Counted from the first letter of the stretch, positions 43,102 to 54,897 are shown. The stretch: DNA of 64,000 nucleotides from Halococcus agarilyticus (GCF_000334895.1 NZ_BAFM01000011.1:1-64000); one strand, 5' to 3'. Notes: generated by a model from the sequence alone, not told the origin. A program made the numbers and translations.

Positions 43102-44396
43102 GCGATCGCCCCATCGAGATCCGCCACGATGTCCGCCTCGTCCTCGATGCCCACGGAGAGCCGGACGAGATCGGGCGTCACGCCCGAGGCGCGCTGCTGT
43201 TCGGCCGAGAGCTGGGCGTGGGTGGTGCTCGCGGGATGGATCACCAGCGTCTTCGCGTCGCCGACGTTCGCGAGGAAGCTCGCGAGGTCGGTATCCTCAC
43301 AGAGCCGTTTGCCGGCCTCGTAGCCCCCTTCCAGCCCGAACGCGATCATTCCACCGAACCCACCGTCGAGGTACTCGCTGGCGGCATCGTGAGTCTCGTG
43401 ATCGTCGAGGCCGGGGTAGGCGACCCACGAGACCTCGTCGTGGTCCGCGAGGAACGCCGCGACGCCGTGGGCGTTCGCGGAGTGACGTTCCATTCTGAGA
43501 TCCAGGGTTTCGAGCCCCTGGAGCGTGACCCACGCGTCGAACGGCGATTGTTGGTCGCCGAGGCTCCGGATCGCGCGCTGGCGGGCGGCCGCGGTGAACG
43601 CGCGGTCGCCGAACTGCTCGGCGAAATTCAGGCCGTGGAACGCGGGGTTGTCGCCAGCGATCTCGGGGTACTTCTCTGGATACTCGCCCCACGGGAACGA
43701 GCCGCCGTCGATCAGCGCACCGCCGATCGTCGTGCCCGAGCCGTGGATCCACTTCGTGGTCGACTCCCAGACGAGATCCGCGCCGTGTTCGAGGGGACGA
43801 CACAGCGCGGGCGTGGCGAAGGTGTTGTCGACGAACAGCGGGACATCGTTGTCGTGCGCGACATCGGCGACGGCTTCGAGGTCGGGCGTCACCAGCGAGG
43901 GGTTGCCGATGGTTTCACAGTGGACGTACGCGGTGTTTTCGTCGATCGCTTCGTCGTACGCCGCGGGATCGAGCGTGTCGACGAACCGCGCCTCGATCCC
44001 GCGGCGCGCGGCGGTGTGGCTGAGGTAGGCGTGGGTGCCGCCGTAGATCGAGGCGGCGCTCACCACGTTGTCGCCCGCCTCACAGAGCAGGAAGGTCGCG
44101 GCGTCGAGCGCGGCCATCCCCGATGCGGTACAGAGCGCGCCCGCCCCACCCTCCAGATCGGCGAGACGCCGTTCGAGCGTGGCCACAGTTGGGTTCGAGA
44201 TCCGGGAGTAGATGTCGCCCTCCGCTTCGAGGGCGTAGAGATCCGCGGCGCGGTCGGCGTCGTCGAAGGTGTAGGAGGTGGTCTGGTAGAGCGGCGGCGC
44301 GCGCGACCCCGTTTCCGGATCCGATCCCTGGCCGGCGTGGACACAGCGTGTCCCGAAACCTCGCTGCTCGTCGCCCGGGTCGTCGGCGTCGGTCAT
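43098..44396 (-). CDS. metY: O-acetylhomoserine aminocarboxypropyltransferase (sulfhydrylase)
   Basis: A 432-residue gamma-family PLP enzyme that makes homocysteine from O-acetylhomoserine and sulfide. K215 in [12 protein letters not shown] binds [39 protein letters not shown] and [16 protein letters not shown] are conserved. The C-terminal [16 protein letters not shown] is typical. The start is ATG 44396; a GTTATAG box lies 28-34 nt upstream. Its stop overlaps metX by 4 nt. Confidence 0.92.
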   Translation of the reverse strand: MTDADDPGDEQRGFGTRCVHAGQGSDPETGSRAPPLYQTTSYTFDDADRAADLYALEAEGDIYSRISNPTVATLERRLADLEGGAGALCTASGMAALDAATFLLCEAGDNVVSAASIYGGTHAYLSHTAARRGIEARFVDTLDPAAYDEAIDENTAYVHCETIGNPSLVTPDLEAVADVAHDNDVPLFVDNTFATPALCRPLEHGADLVWESTTKWIHGSGTTIGGALIDGGSFPWGEYPEKYPEIAGDNPAFHGLNFAEQFGDRAFTAAARQRAIRSLGDQQSPFDAWVTLQGLETLDLRMERHSANAHGVAAFLADHDEVSWVAYPGLDDHETHDAASEYLDGGFGGMIAFGLEGGYEAGKRLCEDTDLASFLANVGDAKTLVIHPASTTHAQLSAEQQRASGVTPDLVRLSVGIEDEADIVADLDGAIA

Positions 44397-44423
44397 GTAC
44401 GTGGTGCATATATCTCCGGACAT

Positions 44424-44430
44424 CTATAAC
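44424..44430 (-). promoter_or_regulatory. metY: TATA box of the metY-metX operon
   Basis: GTTATAG on the minus strand, 28-34 nt before the metY ATG at 44396. No ribosome-binding sequence precedes the ATG, in line with a leaderless transcript. Confidence 0.55.
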
Positions 44431-44767
44431 CACCAGTTACGGCAAGTGTCGCCGGTCCTCGTGAGTCGAGAGTGGTTAGGAGTGACAAATGCCCGCAAGC
44501 GGAGCGATCGACGTTCCAGTACCGATGAACGATGTGTTCGACCGATGCCGGCGCAAATGAGAGACCGCAGGCCACAGCCTCCCCAGCCGATTCCTTCGCT
44601 CGCTACGCTCGCTCAGTCATCCCTCGCACGAGTCGCGCGCGAAGCGCGCTCCCGCGCGCCACCGCCCACGGCACCAAGCAGATCGTCGACCGGCAGTCTG
44701 AGATGGTTGTGAAAGCACGAGCGGAAAAGTGGTGCGACCGTGTGGGCTCCGTCGTTCGAACGCCGCG
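44431..44767. other. Gene-free gap between metY and the redoxin gene
   Basis: About 340 nt after the metY promoter. It contains repeat family A copy 2 (44555-44660) and otherwise nothing I can interpret; the possible frames are short and rich in Arg, Ser and Pro as in shadows of GC-rich DNA. The redoxin gene on the minus strand ends at 44768. Confidence 0.6.
44555..44660 (-). repeat. Dispersed repeat family A, copy 2
   Basis: On the minus strand it reads GCGCGCGACTCG, then GCGAGGGATGACTGAGCGAG, AATCGGCTGGGGAGGCTGTG and GCCTGCGGTCTCTCATTT, closely matching copy 1 at 386-488. Differences are single bases and a short indel in the degenerate GAGCGAGCG run. It is between metY and the redoxin gene. 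Confidence 0.65.
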
Positions 44768-45250
44768 TCAGTTACCGAACGGGTCCGCGAAGTCGTTCCG
44801 GATGAAGTACCGAACGAAGTTTCCGTAGGTTCGATCGCCGGGGTGATCGGCGACCTGCTCGTAGCGGATCGCGCCATCGGTGTCGACGACGTAGGTGCCG
44901 GCGACACCGGTGAGGCCGTGGCTCGTCTCCTGGGTGCCGCTGTACTGCTCGGCGACCTCGCCCTCGGGGTCCGCGAGCAGCTGGAAGTCGAGGTCGAACC
45001 GATCGCGCATCTCGACGAGCTTCGGAAGCTCGCTGGTCACGACGGGCAACACGGTCACGTCGTCGTGGAACCAGAGGTCGTAGGAAACATCGCTGAACGT
45101 CTGGAGCTGCTCGGCGCAGAAACTACACCAGTGGCCGCGGTTGACGAGGATCACGGTCGGGCCGGATTCGAGCGTGTCCGAGAGCGTGACGTCGCCACCG
45201 GCGGTGCTTTGGGCCGTGAAGTCGGGTGCCTGGGTCGTGTCCTGGCTCAC
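44768..45250 (-). CDS. Peroxiredoxin-like / redoxin-domain protein
   Basis: A 160-residue thioredoxin-fold protein with a redox site HWCSFCAEQ (C42, C45) after VILVNRG, then ELPKLVEMRDRFDLDFQLLADPEGE and VAGTYVVDTDGAIRYEQV, as in AhpC/TSA-type and resA-like proteins. It starts at GTG 45250 (VSQDTTQAPDFTAQ). It may act as a thiol peroxidase or a disulfide reductant; the CxxC pattern is closer to a disulfide-exchange protein than to a classical one-Cys peroxiredoxin. Stand-alone gene. Confidence 0.82.
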   Translation of the reverse strand: MSQDTTQAPDFTAQSTAGGDVTLSDTLESGPTVILVNRGHWCSFCAEQLQTFSDVSYDLWFHDDVTVLPVVTSELPKLVEMRDRFDLDFQLLADPEGEVAEQYSGTQETSHGLTGVAGTYVVDTDGAIRYEQVADHPGDRTYGNFVRYFIRNDFADPFGN

Positions 45251-45387
45251 ACCGGACGGAGGGACGGGAGGCTGATAACTTCCCGGCCGGTCCTGCGGGG
45301 CGAGCGCACGACCCGACCGGGAACGGGACTTGCCCCTGCCAACCACAACCCTATTCGTCGGGGGCTCCGGAGTACGAACCGATCCAA

Positions 45388-45861
45388 ATGTCCGACGACG
45401 ATGCCGAGAAAGCGATCGAACGCGGGCTCGCGGCGTACTTCGCGAGCGACGTGCTCGAAGACGTGATGGAAGCCCTCGACATCGAGGCGCTGGCCGAGGG
45501 CGCAGCGTTCGACGACGCCGTGGAGTACGAACGCCTCGGCCGAACGCTCGGTAAACTCATCGGCCGGGCGGCCGCGAAGGGCGTGAACAACTCCGGACTG
45601 CTCGGCCGGATCGTGACCGAGACCGCCGGCAGCGAGGTCGGCGGGCGGGCCGGCGAAGCGGCCGCGGTGGCGCTGGTCGAACACGGCGACGTCGCGGGGA
45701 CCGTCGAACAGATCCAGGGACTGCTCGCCGCCGGTGATTTCGACGAACTCGCCGAGGGGATCGAAACGCTCGTCGAGGATTCGGGGTTCGAGGAAGCCGA
45801 CGCCGGACCGTCGGCCGAGACCGACTGGACCGAGATCGAGGTCGAGGACCGCGAGGAGTAG
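45388..45861 (+). CDS. Acidic conserved hypothetical protein
   Basis: A 157-residue strongly acidic protein: MSDDDAEKAIERGLAAYFAS followed by predicted helices (VMEALDIEALAEGAAF, YERLGRTLGKLIGRAAAKG), a Gly/Ala-rich centre and an acidic tail. No cysteines, no membrane segment and no known motif. The ATG at 45388 follows a CCTATTCG stretch at about 40 nt upstream, with no clear TATA box. It is isolated, convergent with the aminotransferase gene. Confidence 0.65.
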   Translation: MSDDDAEKAIERGLAAYFASDVLEDVMEALDIEALAEGAAFDDAVEYERLGRTLGKLIGRAAAKGVNNSGLLGRIVTETAGSEVGGRAGEAAAVALVEHGDVAGTVEQIQGLLAAGDFDELAEGIETLVEDSGFEEADAGPSAETDWTEIEVEDREE

Positions 45862-45925
45862 TCAGCAATCAAGGGATCGTTCGTCGGTAGCTTCGGCTTC
45901 TCGTGGCCGTAGTGTCGGTGGGTCG

Positions 45926-47098
45926 TCAGTCGAGTTCCGCGCGCGCAGCGTCGAGTCCCGCTTCGAGATCGACGTCGACGCCGACGTCGGTGAACGCTTC
46001 GCCCACCGTTCGAACCCCGCGAAGCACCTGATCCTCGGCGAGATGGCCCATGTTGCTCACCCGGAAGATCTCGCCGCCGAGGTGGGCCTGGCCGCCGCTG
46101 ATCGAGACGTTGCGCTCGTCGACCGCGGCGAAGAACTCCTCGGGGTTCTCGCGAACCGAGTCGGGCAACGAGATCGCCGTCACGGTGTTCGAGTGGGTAC
46201 TCGCGTCGTCGAGCGTGGGAAAGCCGTCGAGTCCCATCTCGCCGAACCCCGCCCGGAAGGCGGCCGACTGCCGGCGGTGGCGCTCGATCCGGGTCTCCAT
46301 TCCCTCCGACTCGATCTCCTCGACCGCGACCGCGAGCGCGCGAAAGAGCGGAAGGGCGCTCGTGAAAGGTGTCTGGTGGTCCTCGGCCTTTCGGAGATGC
46401 CAGTCGAGGTCGGCGTAGAAGGGTGCGCGCTCGCCGTCGAGGTGTTCGACCGCACGATCGGTCACGTACATCGCGCTGATCCCCGGGGGCGCGGCGAGCG
46501 CCTTCTGGGAGTCCGTGATGGCGACGTCCACGTTCCAGTCGTCGATCCGGAAGACGTCCCCGCCGATCGAGGTCACGCCGTCGACGACGAATCTGGCGTC
46601 GTGGGCGGCGGCGATCTCACCCACCTCGGGAACGGGGTTCAGGATGCCAGTCGAGGTCTCGTTGTGGACCATCGTCACGAGGTCGGTGTCGTCGGTGACG
46701 GCCTCGGCCACAGTTTGGGAATCGAGCGAATCGCCCCACTCGACCTCGATTCGCGTGACCGACGCGTAGCGTGCGGCGATCCGTGCAAAGCGCCGACCGA
46801 ACTTGCCGTTGACGAGCGCGACCACTTCATCACCCTCACCGACGAGGTTGGCGACGGCGGCCTCCATCCCCATCGTCGCCGTCCCGTTGAGCACGAGACT
46901 GGTCCCGCCAGCGCTGGTCGACTGTTCCTGTGGCGTCGAGCGTTCGAAGACGTAATCGAGTCCGTCCTGTGCGCGCTCGTACACTGCCTCGAAGTCGGCC
47001 GAGCGGTGTGAGACCATCGGCGCGTCCATCGCCTCGCGGACCCTCCTCGTCACGGGCACCGGCCCGGGGTTGAGCAGCAGGAACTCGTCGTCGCTCAT
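45926..47098 (-). CDS. Class V aminotransferase (alanine-glyoxylate/serine-pyruvate family)
   Basis: A 390-residue PLP enzyme with N-terminal LLNPGPVPVTRRV, SLVLNGTATMGMEAA, the PLP-binding D173 in FVVDGVTSIGGDVF and the Schiff-base K199 in TDSQKALAAPPG. This group includes serine-glyoxylate and alanine-glyoxylate transaminases; haloarchaeal members may serve serine or glycine metabolism, but the substrates cannot be fixed by eye. A TTTATG box at 47122-47127 is 24-29 nt before ATG 47098, so it is leaderless. Not in an operon. Confidence 0.9.
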   Translation of the reverse strand: MSDDEFLLLNPGPVPVTRRVREAMDAPMVSHRSADFEAVYERAQDGLDYVFERSTPQEQSTSAGGTSLVLNGTATMGMEAAVANLVGEGDEVVALVNGKFGRRFARIAARYASVTRIEVEWGDSLDSQTVAEAVTDDTDLVTMVHNETSTGILNPVPEVGEIAAAHDARFVVDGVTSIGGDVFRIDDWNVDVAITDSQKALAAPPGISAMYVTDRAVEHLDGERAPFYADLDWHLRKAEDHQTPFTSALPLFRALAVAVEEIESEGMETRIERHRRQSAAFRAGFGEMGLDGFPTLDDASTHSNTVTAISLPDSVRENPEEFFAAVDERNVSISGGQAHLGGEIFRVSNMGHLAEDQVLRGVRTVGEAFTDVGVDVDLEAGLDAARAELD

Positions 47099-47229
47099 AC
47101 CGGGGCGTTCGTCGCGGCTCACATAAACGTCGCCGGTATCGCTCCATCTTGCCGTCGGCAGTGTTCGGATGGACGATACGAGCGAAAAGCCAGGAAAGAG
47201 CTAACTATTCGGCCCAGTGATCGTCAGAC

Positions 47230-47643
47230 ATGAATCGCCTCTCACAGGTACTGCTCCTCGTCGCAGGGAGTTTCACGACGGCACTGTTGATCGCGGTGTA
47301 TCTGGAATCGCAAGTCGCTGCCGTGGTCACGTGGTGGTTCTTCTTCGCTCTCGTTGCAGTGAGCCTGATCCGGCTCGCCGTGTTCGCGTCGCGAGCGATT
47401 CGAAGTCGCCGCTCCGACGGTTCGCGTTCGGGGAGCAGCACGTTCGAACGCGACGGAGACTCTCCAGCGAGTTCGAACCACGACGGACTTGCGACGCTCC
47501 GAGAGCGCTACACACGTGGGGAGCTCACCGACGAGCAGTTCGAACGGAAACTCGATCGTCTCCTGTGGACCGATACACCCGAAAACGCCGCCGAGTGGCG
47601 AGATGCAGCCCGCGAGCGAAGCGGCGAAACGGCGTCGGAGTGA
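47230..47643 (+). CDS. Membrane protein with a SHOCT domain
   Basis: A 137-residue protein with two membrane helices (LSQVLLLVAGSFTTALLIAVYL and TWWFFFALVAVSLIRLAVFA), a basic cytoplasmic stretch and a SHOCT motif at about 85-112: LATLRERYTRGELTDEQFER, ending KLDRLL. SHOCT motifs are short oligomerisation or localisation tags. Base composition here is less GC-biased than in flanking genes. Upstream of ligA, with a 114-nt gap. Confidence 0.8.
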   Translation: MNRLSQVLLLVAGSFTTALLIAVYLESQVAAVVTWWFFFALVAVSLIRLAVFASRAIRSRRSDGSRSGSSTFERDGDSPASSNHDGLATLRERYTRGELTDEQFERKLDRLLWTDTPENAAEWRDAARERSGETASE

Positions 47644-49896
<2,253 letters not shown>

Positions 49897-50489
49897 CGAC
49901 CCGATGCCGAAGGGATGGGCGGGCGAACGATCGCCACTCCTGACGACCGATCCGCGAACGACGAGACGATCCCGCGTGACCCCGGTCGGCGCGTCGACCC
50001 CGGCGGATTCGCCCGATTTTACTGGAGTAGTGCGCCATTACAGTCAACGGTCCCATAGTTTCTACGGTGAAACAGTCGCGTCCCCGACGGTCCGTCGGGC
50101 GATTCCGTCGATGAGTGAACATCGATCGGTCGGTCCGGACGGGCGTGGGTCGCGACGCGGATTCGGCCGCGACGCGCTCGGCATCGGAAACGGAGAGTAC
50201 GCCGATCGCTCCGCCGAACGCGAGGGGGTCGCTGGAGATCCGTGAGCGTTTCGCCCCGGTCCGGAACGAACCGGACGGCTCGGCAGTGGTCGTCCCGGGC
50301 GTCGGTCGCGGCACCAGCCAGGTGGCTGTTCACCATTCGCATGAAACTGTCGTGAAACGACGGACGCCGGGCGTGATTTCGGACAGTTCCATCGTCGGAG
50401 CCGGTTTTCGATCCGTAACGGTGCGGAACAGTCCGCAACGGCTGGGGCGCTTTATTCCCCTCCGGTGTGTCCGTATCGAGCGCAGAACC
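49897..50489. other. Gene-free region upstream of the Met-rich lipoprotein
   Basis: A 593-nt stretch with no credible gene: the possible frames are Arg/Ser/Thr-rich and unlike the acidic genes around. I see one perfect hairpin, CCCGACG-GTC-CGTCGGG (50083-50099), again with a 3-nt loop, and a CTTTATT box near 50451-50457 that could serve the gene at 50490. Composition is GC-rich but less acidic-coding in pattern. It might hold a small RNA; I have no evidence for one. Confidence 0.5.
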
Positions 50490-50909
50490 ATGACAAGCAA
50501 ACTCAGCGCGCTCGGGACACGGCTCCCGTCGAAGCGCGTTCTGGCGGTCGGACTCGTCGCCGCAATGCTACTGTTCGCCGGCTGCATGGGCGGCGGTGGC
50601 AGCGGTGACAACGGAACGAACGCGACGGAGACTGAGGCGGGCGCGGCCGAGGAGACGACCGCGATGGAGGAAGAGACCACCGCGATGGAAGAGGAAACCA
50701 CCGCGATGGAAGAAGAGACCACCGAGATGGAGGGTACCGAGATGGAGGAGACAACTGAAATGGAAGGTACCGAGATGGAAGAGACCACCATGATGGGCAA
50801 CATGTCCGAGACCACCGAGATGGGCAACATGTCCGAGACCACCATGATGGGCAACATGTCCGAGACCACCGAGATGATGGGCAACATGACGACGACGTCG
50901 GAAGCCTGA
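50490..50909 (+). CDS. Methionine/glutamate-rich repeat lipoprotein
   Basis: A 139-residue protein. A signal with lipobox LFAGC gives lipidated Cys32. After a Gly-rich linker the sequence is a tandem low-complexity region: about three TTAMEEE units, two TEMEGTEMEET units and about four TTEMGNMSE / TTMMGNMSE units, ending in TTSEA. Seventeen or so Met residues are spaced in MxxM or MM patterns, mixed with Glu and Thr. Such Met-rich exposed chains can bind Cu(I) or Ag(I) in known copper proteins; that is only a suggestion here. The repeats were made by internal duplication. Confidence 0.72.
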   Translation: MTSKLSALGTRLPSKRVLAVGLVAAMLLFAGCMGGGGSGDNGTNATETEAGAAEETTAMEEETTAMEEETTAMEEETTEMEGTEMEETTEMEGTEMEETTMMGNMSETTEMGNMSETTMMGNMSETTEMMGNMTTTSEA

Positions 50910-51099
50910 TCGCTCGGTACTCCGACTTCCCGAAACGGTCGAGCGCGTGCCGCCACCGCGGTGCGCGTTTTCTTTTTTCGACTGCGTAGCGCCGGCTGTC
51001 GGCACTCGTCGTCGGCCGACGAAGTCCGCGTCCGGATCGGAAGCGAGGCGCGGAGGACGCAAAGAGTAATACCGGGCGCGCGACGAGAAGTGACGAGGA

Positions 51100-52308
51100 A
51101 TGAGCGATCGAGCGCTCGCGGTGGCGGGTGTGCTCTGCGTGCTGGTGCTCGTGGGCACCGGCGTCCCGGTCGGTGGACAAGCGACGCCTGGCGGCGGAGT
51201 CATCGACGTGACCGTTGCCGGTGGCGGCGTCGTCACCGACACGGACACCGGCAACGGGTCGACGTACGTCTGGCAGGACGAGCCGATCGACGTGAGCGCA
51301 ACCTTTCGGGACGCCCGCGAGTTCACGAACTACTGCGTCTGGCTCGGCTACGAGCGAGAGGACGCGTCGCCGCAGGAACTCGTCGAGAAGTGCGATCCGA
51401 AGGCGCTCTCGGAGGGGACGAACGGCACGAGCGAGTTCACCAACGTCACGTGGCCCTCGAACGTCTCCGGCGAGCAGGATCTCGTGGTCGAGGTGCAGGG
51501 GCTCTCGGGCGAGTTCAACGCGACGCTGCTCGATCGGGAGACGGTCCCAGTGACAGTCATCACGCGGTCGGGCGACATCGACGGGGACGGGCTCTCGAAC
51601 GCCCGGGAGGCCGAGAACGGGTACAACCTCTCGAACGCCGACATGGACGGTGACGGGCTGAACGACGGCCCGGAGGTGAATCGGTACGAGTCGAACCCAC
51701 AGAACCCCGACACCGACGGCGACGGCGTCCGCGACGGCGAGGAGATCGAGATCGGGATCGACCCCTCGACGGCCGACACCGACGGCGACGGGCTGAGCGA
51801 CGGCACCGAGGTGAACCTCCTCCGCACCGACCCGGACAGCCGGTGGACACCGGTCTGGCTCGCCGGGCTCGTCGTTCTCGTCGGTGGGACGATCGTCGTC
51901 GGCGGCACGCGTTTCCGTGGCTGGTGGCGCGAGCGCGGCGACGGGGCGGTCGCGGGGAGCGGGGGCTCATCGTCCCAGGACGAAGTCGAAGACGTCGCTG
52001 TCGACGGATCGGAACCGGCCGGCGGGCCGGAGCGGGTCGACGAGCCACCGGAGCCGCTGACCGACGAGGACCGAGTCGAGGCGCTCCTCCGCGAGCACGG
52101 CGGTCGGATGAAGCAGTCGCGGATCGTCGAGGACACCGACTGGTCGAAGGCGAAGGTCAGCCGGCTACTTTCCTCGATGAACGACGAGGGCACCGTCGAG
52201 AAGCTCTCGATCGGGCGGGAGAACATCGTGAGCCTCGACGGCCACGGACCCGAGGCCGCACGCTCCCCACACGAGGAGCCCCCCCAGGAGGAGAACGCGT
52301 CAGACTGA
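51100..52308 (+). CDS. Membrane-tethered winged-helix protein with calcium-repeat ectodomain
   Basis: A 402-residue protein. Signal/anchor at residues 3-22; an ectodomain with Cys79 and Cys98 (possible disulfide) and NxT/NxS glycosylation-like sites; four thrombospondin-type-3-like calcium motifs with DxDGDG cores at about 159-164, 181-186, 204-209 and 226-231; a membrane helix at 251-269 (WLAGLVVLVGGTIVVGG); an acidic linker; and a cytoplasmic winged helix at about 325-378 (RVEALLREHGGRMKQSRIVE and DWSKAKVSRLLSSMNDEG). The topology suggests a one-component regulator sensing the outside of the cell. Its target genes are unknown; uvrC follows 27 nt downstream. Confidence 0.72.
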   Translation: MSDRALAVAGVLCVLVLVGTGVPVGGQATPGGGVIDVTVAGGGVVTDTDTGNGSTYVWQDEPIDVSATFRDAREFTNYCVWLGYEREDASPQELVEKCDPKALSEGTNGTSEFTNVTWPSNVSGEQDLVVEVQGLSGEFNATLLDRETVPVTVITRSGDIDGDGLSNAREAENGYNLSNADMDGDGLNDGPEVNRYESNPQNPDTDGDGVRDGEEIEIGIDPSTADTDGDGLSDGTEVNLLRTDPDSRWTPVWLAGLVVLVGGTIVVGGTRFRGWWRERGDGAVAGSGGSSSQDEVEDVAVDGSEPAGGPERVDEPPEPLTDEDRVEALLREHGGRMKQSRIVEDTDWSKAKVSRLLSSMNDEGTVEKLSIGRENIVSLDGHGPEAARSPHEEPPQEENASD

Positions 52309-52335
52309 AGCGCGTCACGCTCCTCTAACTACCCG

Positions 52336-54081
52336 ATGAACCGGGCGAGCGTCCGCGAACGGGCGAACGACCTCCCGCGCGAGCCGGGCGTCTACCAGTT
52401 CCGCGACGACGACGCGACGCTCTACGTGGGGAAGGCCGTCGACCTCCGGGATCGGGTGCGGTCGTACGCCGATCCGCGCTCGCGCCGGATCGCACGGATG
52501 GTCGAGCGGAGCGTCGCAATCGAGCCGACGGTGACCGACACCGAGACCCAGGCGCTCCTTCTGGAGGCGAACCTGATCAAGCGCCACAGCCCCCGGTACA
52601 ACGTCCGGCTGAAGGACGACAAGTCCTACCCCCTCGTGCAGCTCACCGACCACGGGTTCCCCCGGATCGAGATCACCCGCGATCCCGATCCCGGCGCGAC
52701 GGCGTTCGGTCCGTACACCGAGCGCAGCCGGGTCGAGACGGTCGTGAAGGCGCTTCGGGAGACGTACGGGGTTCGGGGCTGTTCGGACCACAAGTTCGCG
52801 GGGCGCGATCGGCCGTGTCTCGATCACGATCTCGGACTGTGCACCGCGCCGTGTACCGGCGAGATCAGTGGGGAAGAGTACATCGGGGACGTCGAATCCG
52901 TCGAGCGCTTTTTCGAGGGGAGTACGGGGATCCTCGCCGACCCCCTCCGAGGAGAGATGGAGCGGGCGACCGAGGCACGGAACTTCGAGCGGGCCGCGAA
53001 CGTGCGCGACCGGCTCGCCGTCGTCGAAACGTTCCACGAGGGCGGGGGCAGGGCGGTCACGTCGGGCACCGACGAGCGGCGGGTCGACGTGCTCGGCGCA
53101 GTCGTCGAGAGCGAGCGCGCGACCGTCGCGCGCCTCCACAGCGAGGACGGCCAACTCGTCGAGCGCGACCGCCACACGCTCTCGGTGCCGGACGAGGACG
53201 GCACGGACGGCACGGGCATGGGAAGCGTGCTCGCGGCGTTCGTCGTCCAGTACTACGCCGAGCGAACGCTCCCCGACGCCCTCCTGCTCCCCGAGCGACT
53301 CGACGACGACGAGATCGACGCGTGGCTCGACAGTGAGGGGGTCGCGGTGCGCGTGCCGGGCGCGGGCCGGGAGGCGACCCTCGTCGAGCTCGCGCTCAAG
53401 AACGCCCGCCGCGGACGTGGACGGGCGGACGGAACCCGCGCGCTCGCCGACGCGCTCGGCCTCAGTAGCGCGAACCGGATCGAGGGGTTCGACGTGAGCC
53501 ACGCCCAGGGCCGGGCCGCCGTCGGCAGCGACGTCACCTTCGTCGGCGGCGGCCCCGAGAAGTCCGAGTACCGACGGAAGAAACTCGACGACACAAACGA
53601 CGACTACGCCAACATGCGGTCGCTGATCGCGTGGCGCGCGCGCCGGGCGGTCGAGGGCCGGGACGACCGGCCCGATCCCGACCTCCTGCTCATCGACGGT
53701 GGCGAGGGACAGCTGAACGCGGCGCGGGACGCCCTCTCCGCGGTCGGCTGGGACGTGCCGGCGGTCGGGCTGGCGAAGGCCGAAGAGCGCGTCGTCACCG
53801 CCGACGGGACGTTCGAGTGGCCCGACGACGCGCCCGAGCGTCGCCTGCTCCAGCGGGTGCGCGACGAGGCCCACCGGTTCGCGGTCCAGTACCACCAGAC
53901 CGTCCGCGACGAGGTCTCGACCGTGCTCGACGACGTGCCGGGGATCGGGCCGCAGACGAGACGACGCTTGCTCCGGCGGTTCGGCAGCGTCGACGGGGTG
54001 CGCGCGGCCTCGCCCGGCGAACTTCGGTCGGTGTCCGGCGTGGGCGAGAAGACCGCCGAGACGATCCGCGCGCGACTCTGA
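52336..54081 (+). CDS. uvrC: Excinuclease ABC subunit C
   Basis: A 581-residue nuclease subunit of nucleotide excision repair. The N-terminal GIY-YIG domain is in [20 protein letters not shown], followed by Cys-rich [18 protein letters not shown] and CTAPCTGE, a UVR motif [20 protein letters not shown], an RNase-H-like C-terminal nuclease ([14 protein letters not shown]), and a helix-hairpin-helix end ([19 protein letters not shown]). It cuts on both sides of the lesion with UvrB, encoded at 59676. Bacterial-type excision repair genes in haloarchaea are thought to be acquired from bacteria. Confidence 0.96.
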   Translation: MNRASVRERANDLPREPGVYQFRDDDATLYVGKAVDLRDRVRSYADPRSRRIARMVERSVAIEPTVTDTETQALLLEANLIKRHSPRYNVRLKDDKSYPLVQLTDHGFPRIEITRDPDPGATAFGPYTERSRVETVVKALRETYGVRGCSDHKFAGRDRPCLDHDLGLCTAPCTGEISGEEYIGDVESVERFFEGSTGILADPLRGEMERATEARNFERAANVRDRLAVVETFHEGGGRAVTSGTDERRVDVLGAVVESERATVARLHSEDGQLVERDRHTLSVPDEDGTDGTGMGSVLAAFVVQYYAERTLPDALLLPERLDDDEIDAWLDSEGVAVRVPGAGREATLVELALKNARRGRGRADGTRALADALGLSSANRIEGFDVSHAQGRAAVGSDVTFVGGGPEKSEYRRKKLDDTNDDYANMRSLIAWRARRAVEGRDDRPDPDLLLIDGGEGQLNAARDALSAVGWDVPAVGLAKAEERVVTADGTFEWPDDAPERRLLQRVRDEAHRFAVQYHQTVRDEVSTVLDDVPGIGPQTRRRLLRRFGSVDGVRAASPGELRSVSGVGEKTAETIRARL

Positions 54082-54156
54082 AGGGAGGGTGTCGGTCCGC
54101 CGGGGACAGTCCAGTAGGCCGAGGGTATAACTCGCTGCGCCACGACGAGCTACGGG

Positions 54157-54612
54157 ATGAGTGAACAGGACTCGGAGGCCGAGTACGAGGGCGTGATGCC
54201 CGAGGGCGAGGAGGAGTTCGCCGAGGAACACCAGCGGATCGCAGTCGACTTCGACAAGACGCTGACCGCGGGCGAGGAGAGCTACATCACCGAGGACCCC
54301 GAGGAACCGAACGAGGAGATGGTCGAGTGGGTGAACTACCAGTACCGCCAGGGCCACAGCATCATCGTCTGGACCGCCAGGCCGTGGGAGGCCGCCCAGG
54401 AGACCGTCGCCCGGCTGACCGAGTGGGGCGTCGACTGGCACGGCCTCCGGATGGAGAAGGGCCACGCCGACGTCTACGTCGACGACAAGGGATCGACGCC
54501 GAGCGAGCAGCTCCTGGAGGCGGGGTTCGACGGTGACGGCGAGGTCGACTCCGGCGAGGGCAAGATCGACAAGGACAAGGACGGCGATCCGAACGACGCC
54601 GGCAGCGTATAG
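54157..54612 (+). CDS. Small HAD-like phosphatase with acidic Gly/Asp tail
   Basis: A 151-residue protein with the HAD start IAVDFDKTLT (D31, D33), a helical cap EEMVEWVNYQYRQGHSIIVW with TAR (motif II Thr), and a Lys/Asp-rich later part (ADVYVDDKG). The C-terminal 25 residues are DGDGEVDSGEGKIDKDKDGD, resembling a calcium-binding loop. Short HAD phosphatases of this size act on sugar or nucleotide phosphates; the substrate is unknown. It starts 75 nt after uvrC. Confidence 0.75.
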   Translation: MSEQDSEAEYEGVMPEGEEEFAEEHQRIAVDFDKTLTAGEESYITEDPEEPNEEMVEWVNYQYRQGHSIIVWTARPWEAAQETVARLTEWGVDWHGLRMEKGHADVYVDDKGSTPSEQLLEAGFDGDGEVDSGEGKIDKDKDGDPNDAGSV

Positions 54613-54672
54613 CGACCATCCGGGTCGTCGACACGACGATAACGGACGCGATACGACCTCTTGGTGTCCGAT

Positions 54673-54897
54673 ATGAGAACCGGAAACGAGTGGTATCTCG
54701 GCGTAGCTATCGGTTCGCTCCTCGTGTTCGCCGTCTCGGCGGGAGTCACCGCGCTCGCGATGTACGCCGTGCTGTCGATCGCCACCCCGTTCGTTGCGAT
54801 CGCTACGACCGCCGCCGTGGTCTCCCTCTATGGGTTTTATCGATGCAGTAGGGAGTTCGTCGCGTCATACGGTTCGGGCCGGCGGGCGACCGGGTGA
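54673..54897 (+). CDS. Small two-helix membrane protein
   Basis: A 74-residue protein (MRTGNEWYLGVAIGSLLVFA) with two membrane segments at about 8-33 and 35-52, and a basic Arg/Gly-rich tail (YRCSREFVASYGSGRRATG). I used ATG 54673; a GTG at 54664 is alternative. No known family. It lies between the HAD gene and the convergent thioesterase gene. Confidence 0.55.
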   Translation: MRTGNEWYLGVAIGSLLVFAVSAGVTALAMYAVLSIATPFVAIATTAAVVSLYGFYRCSREFVASYGSGRRATG

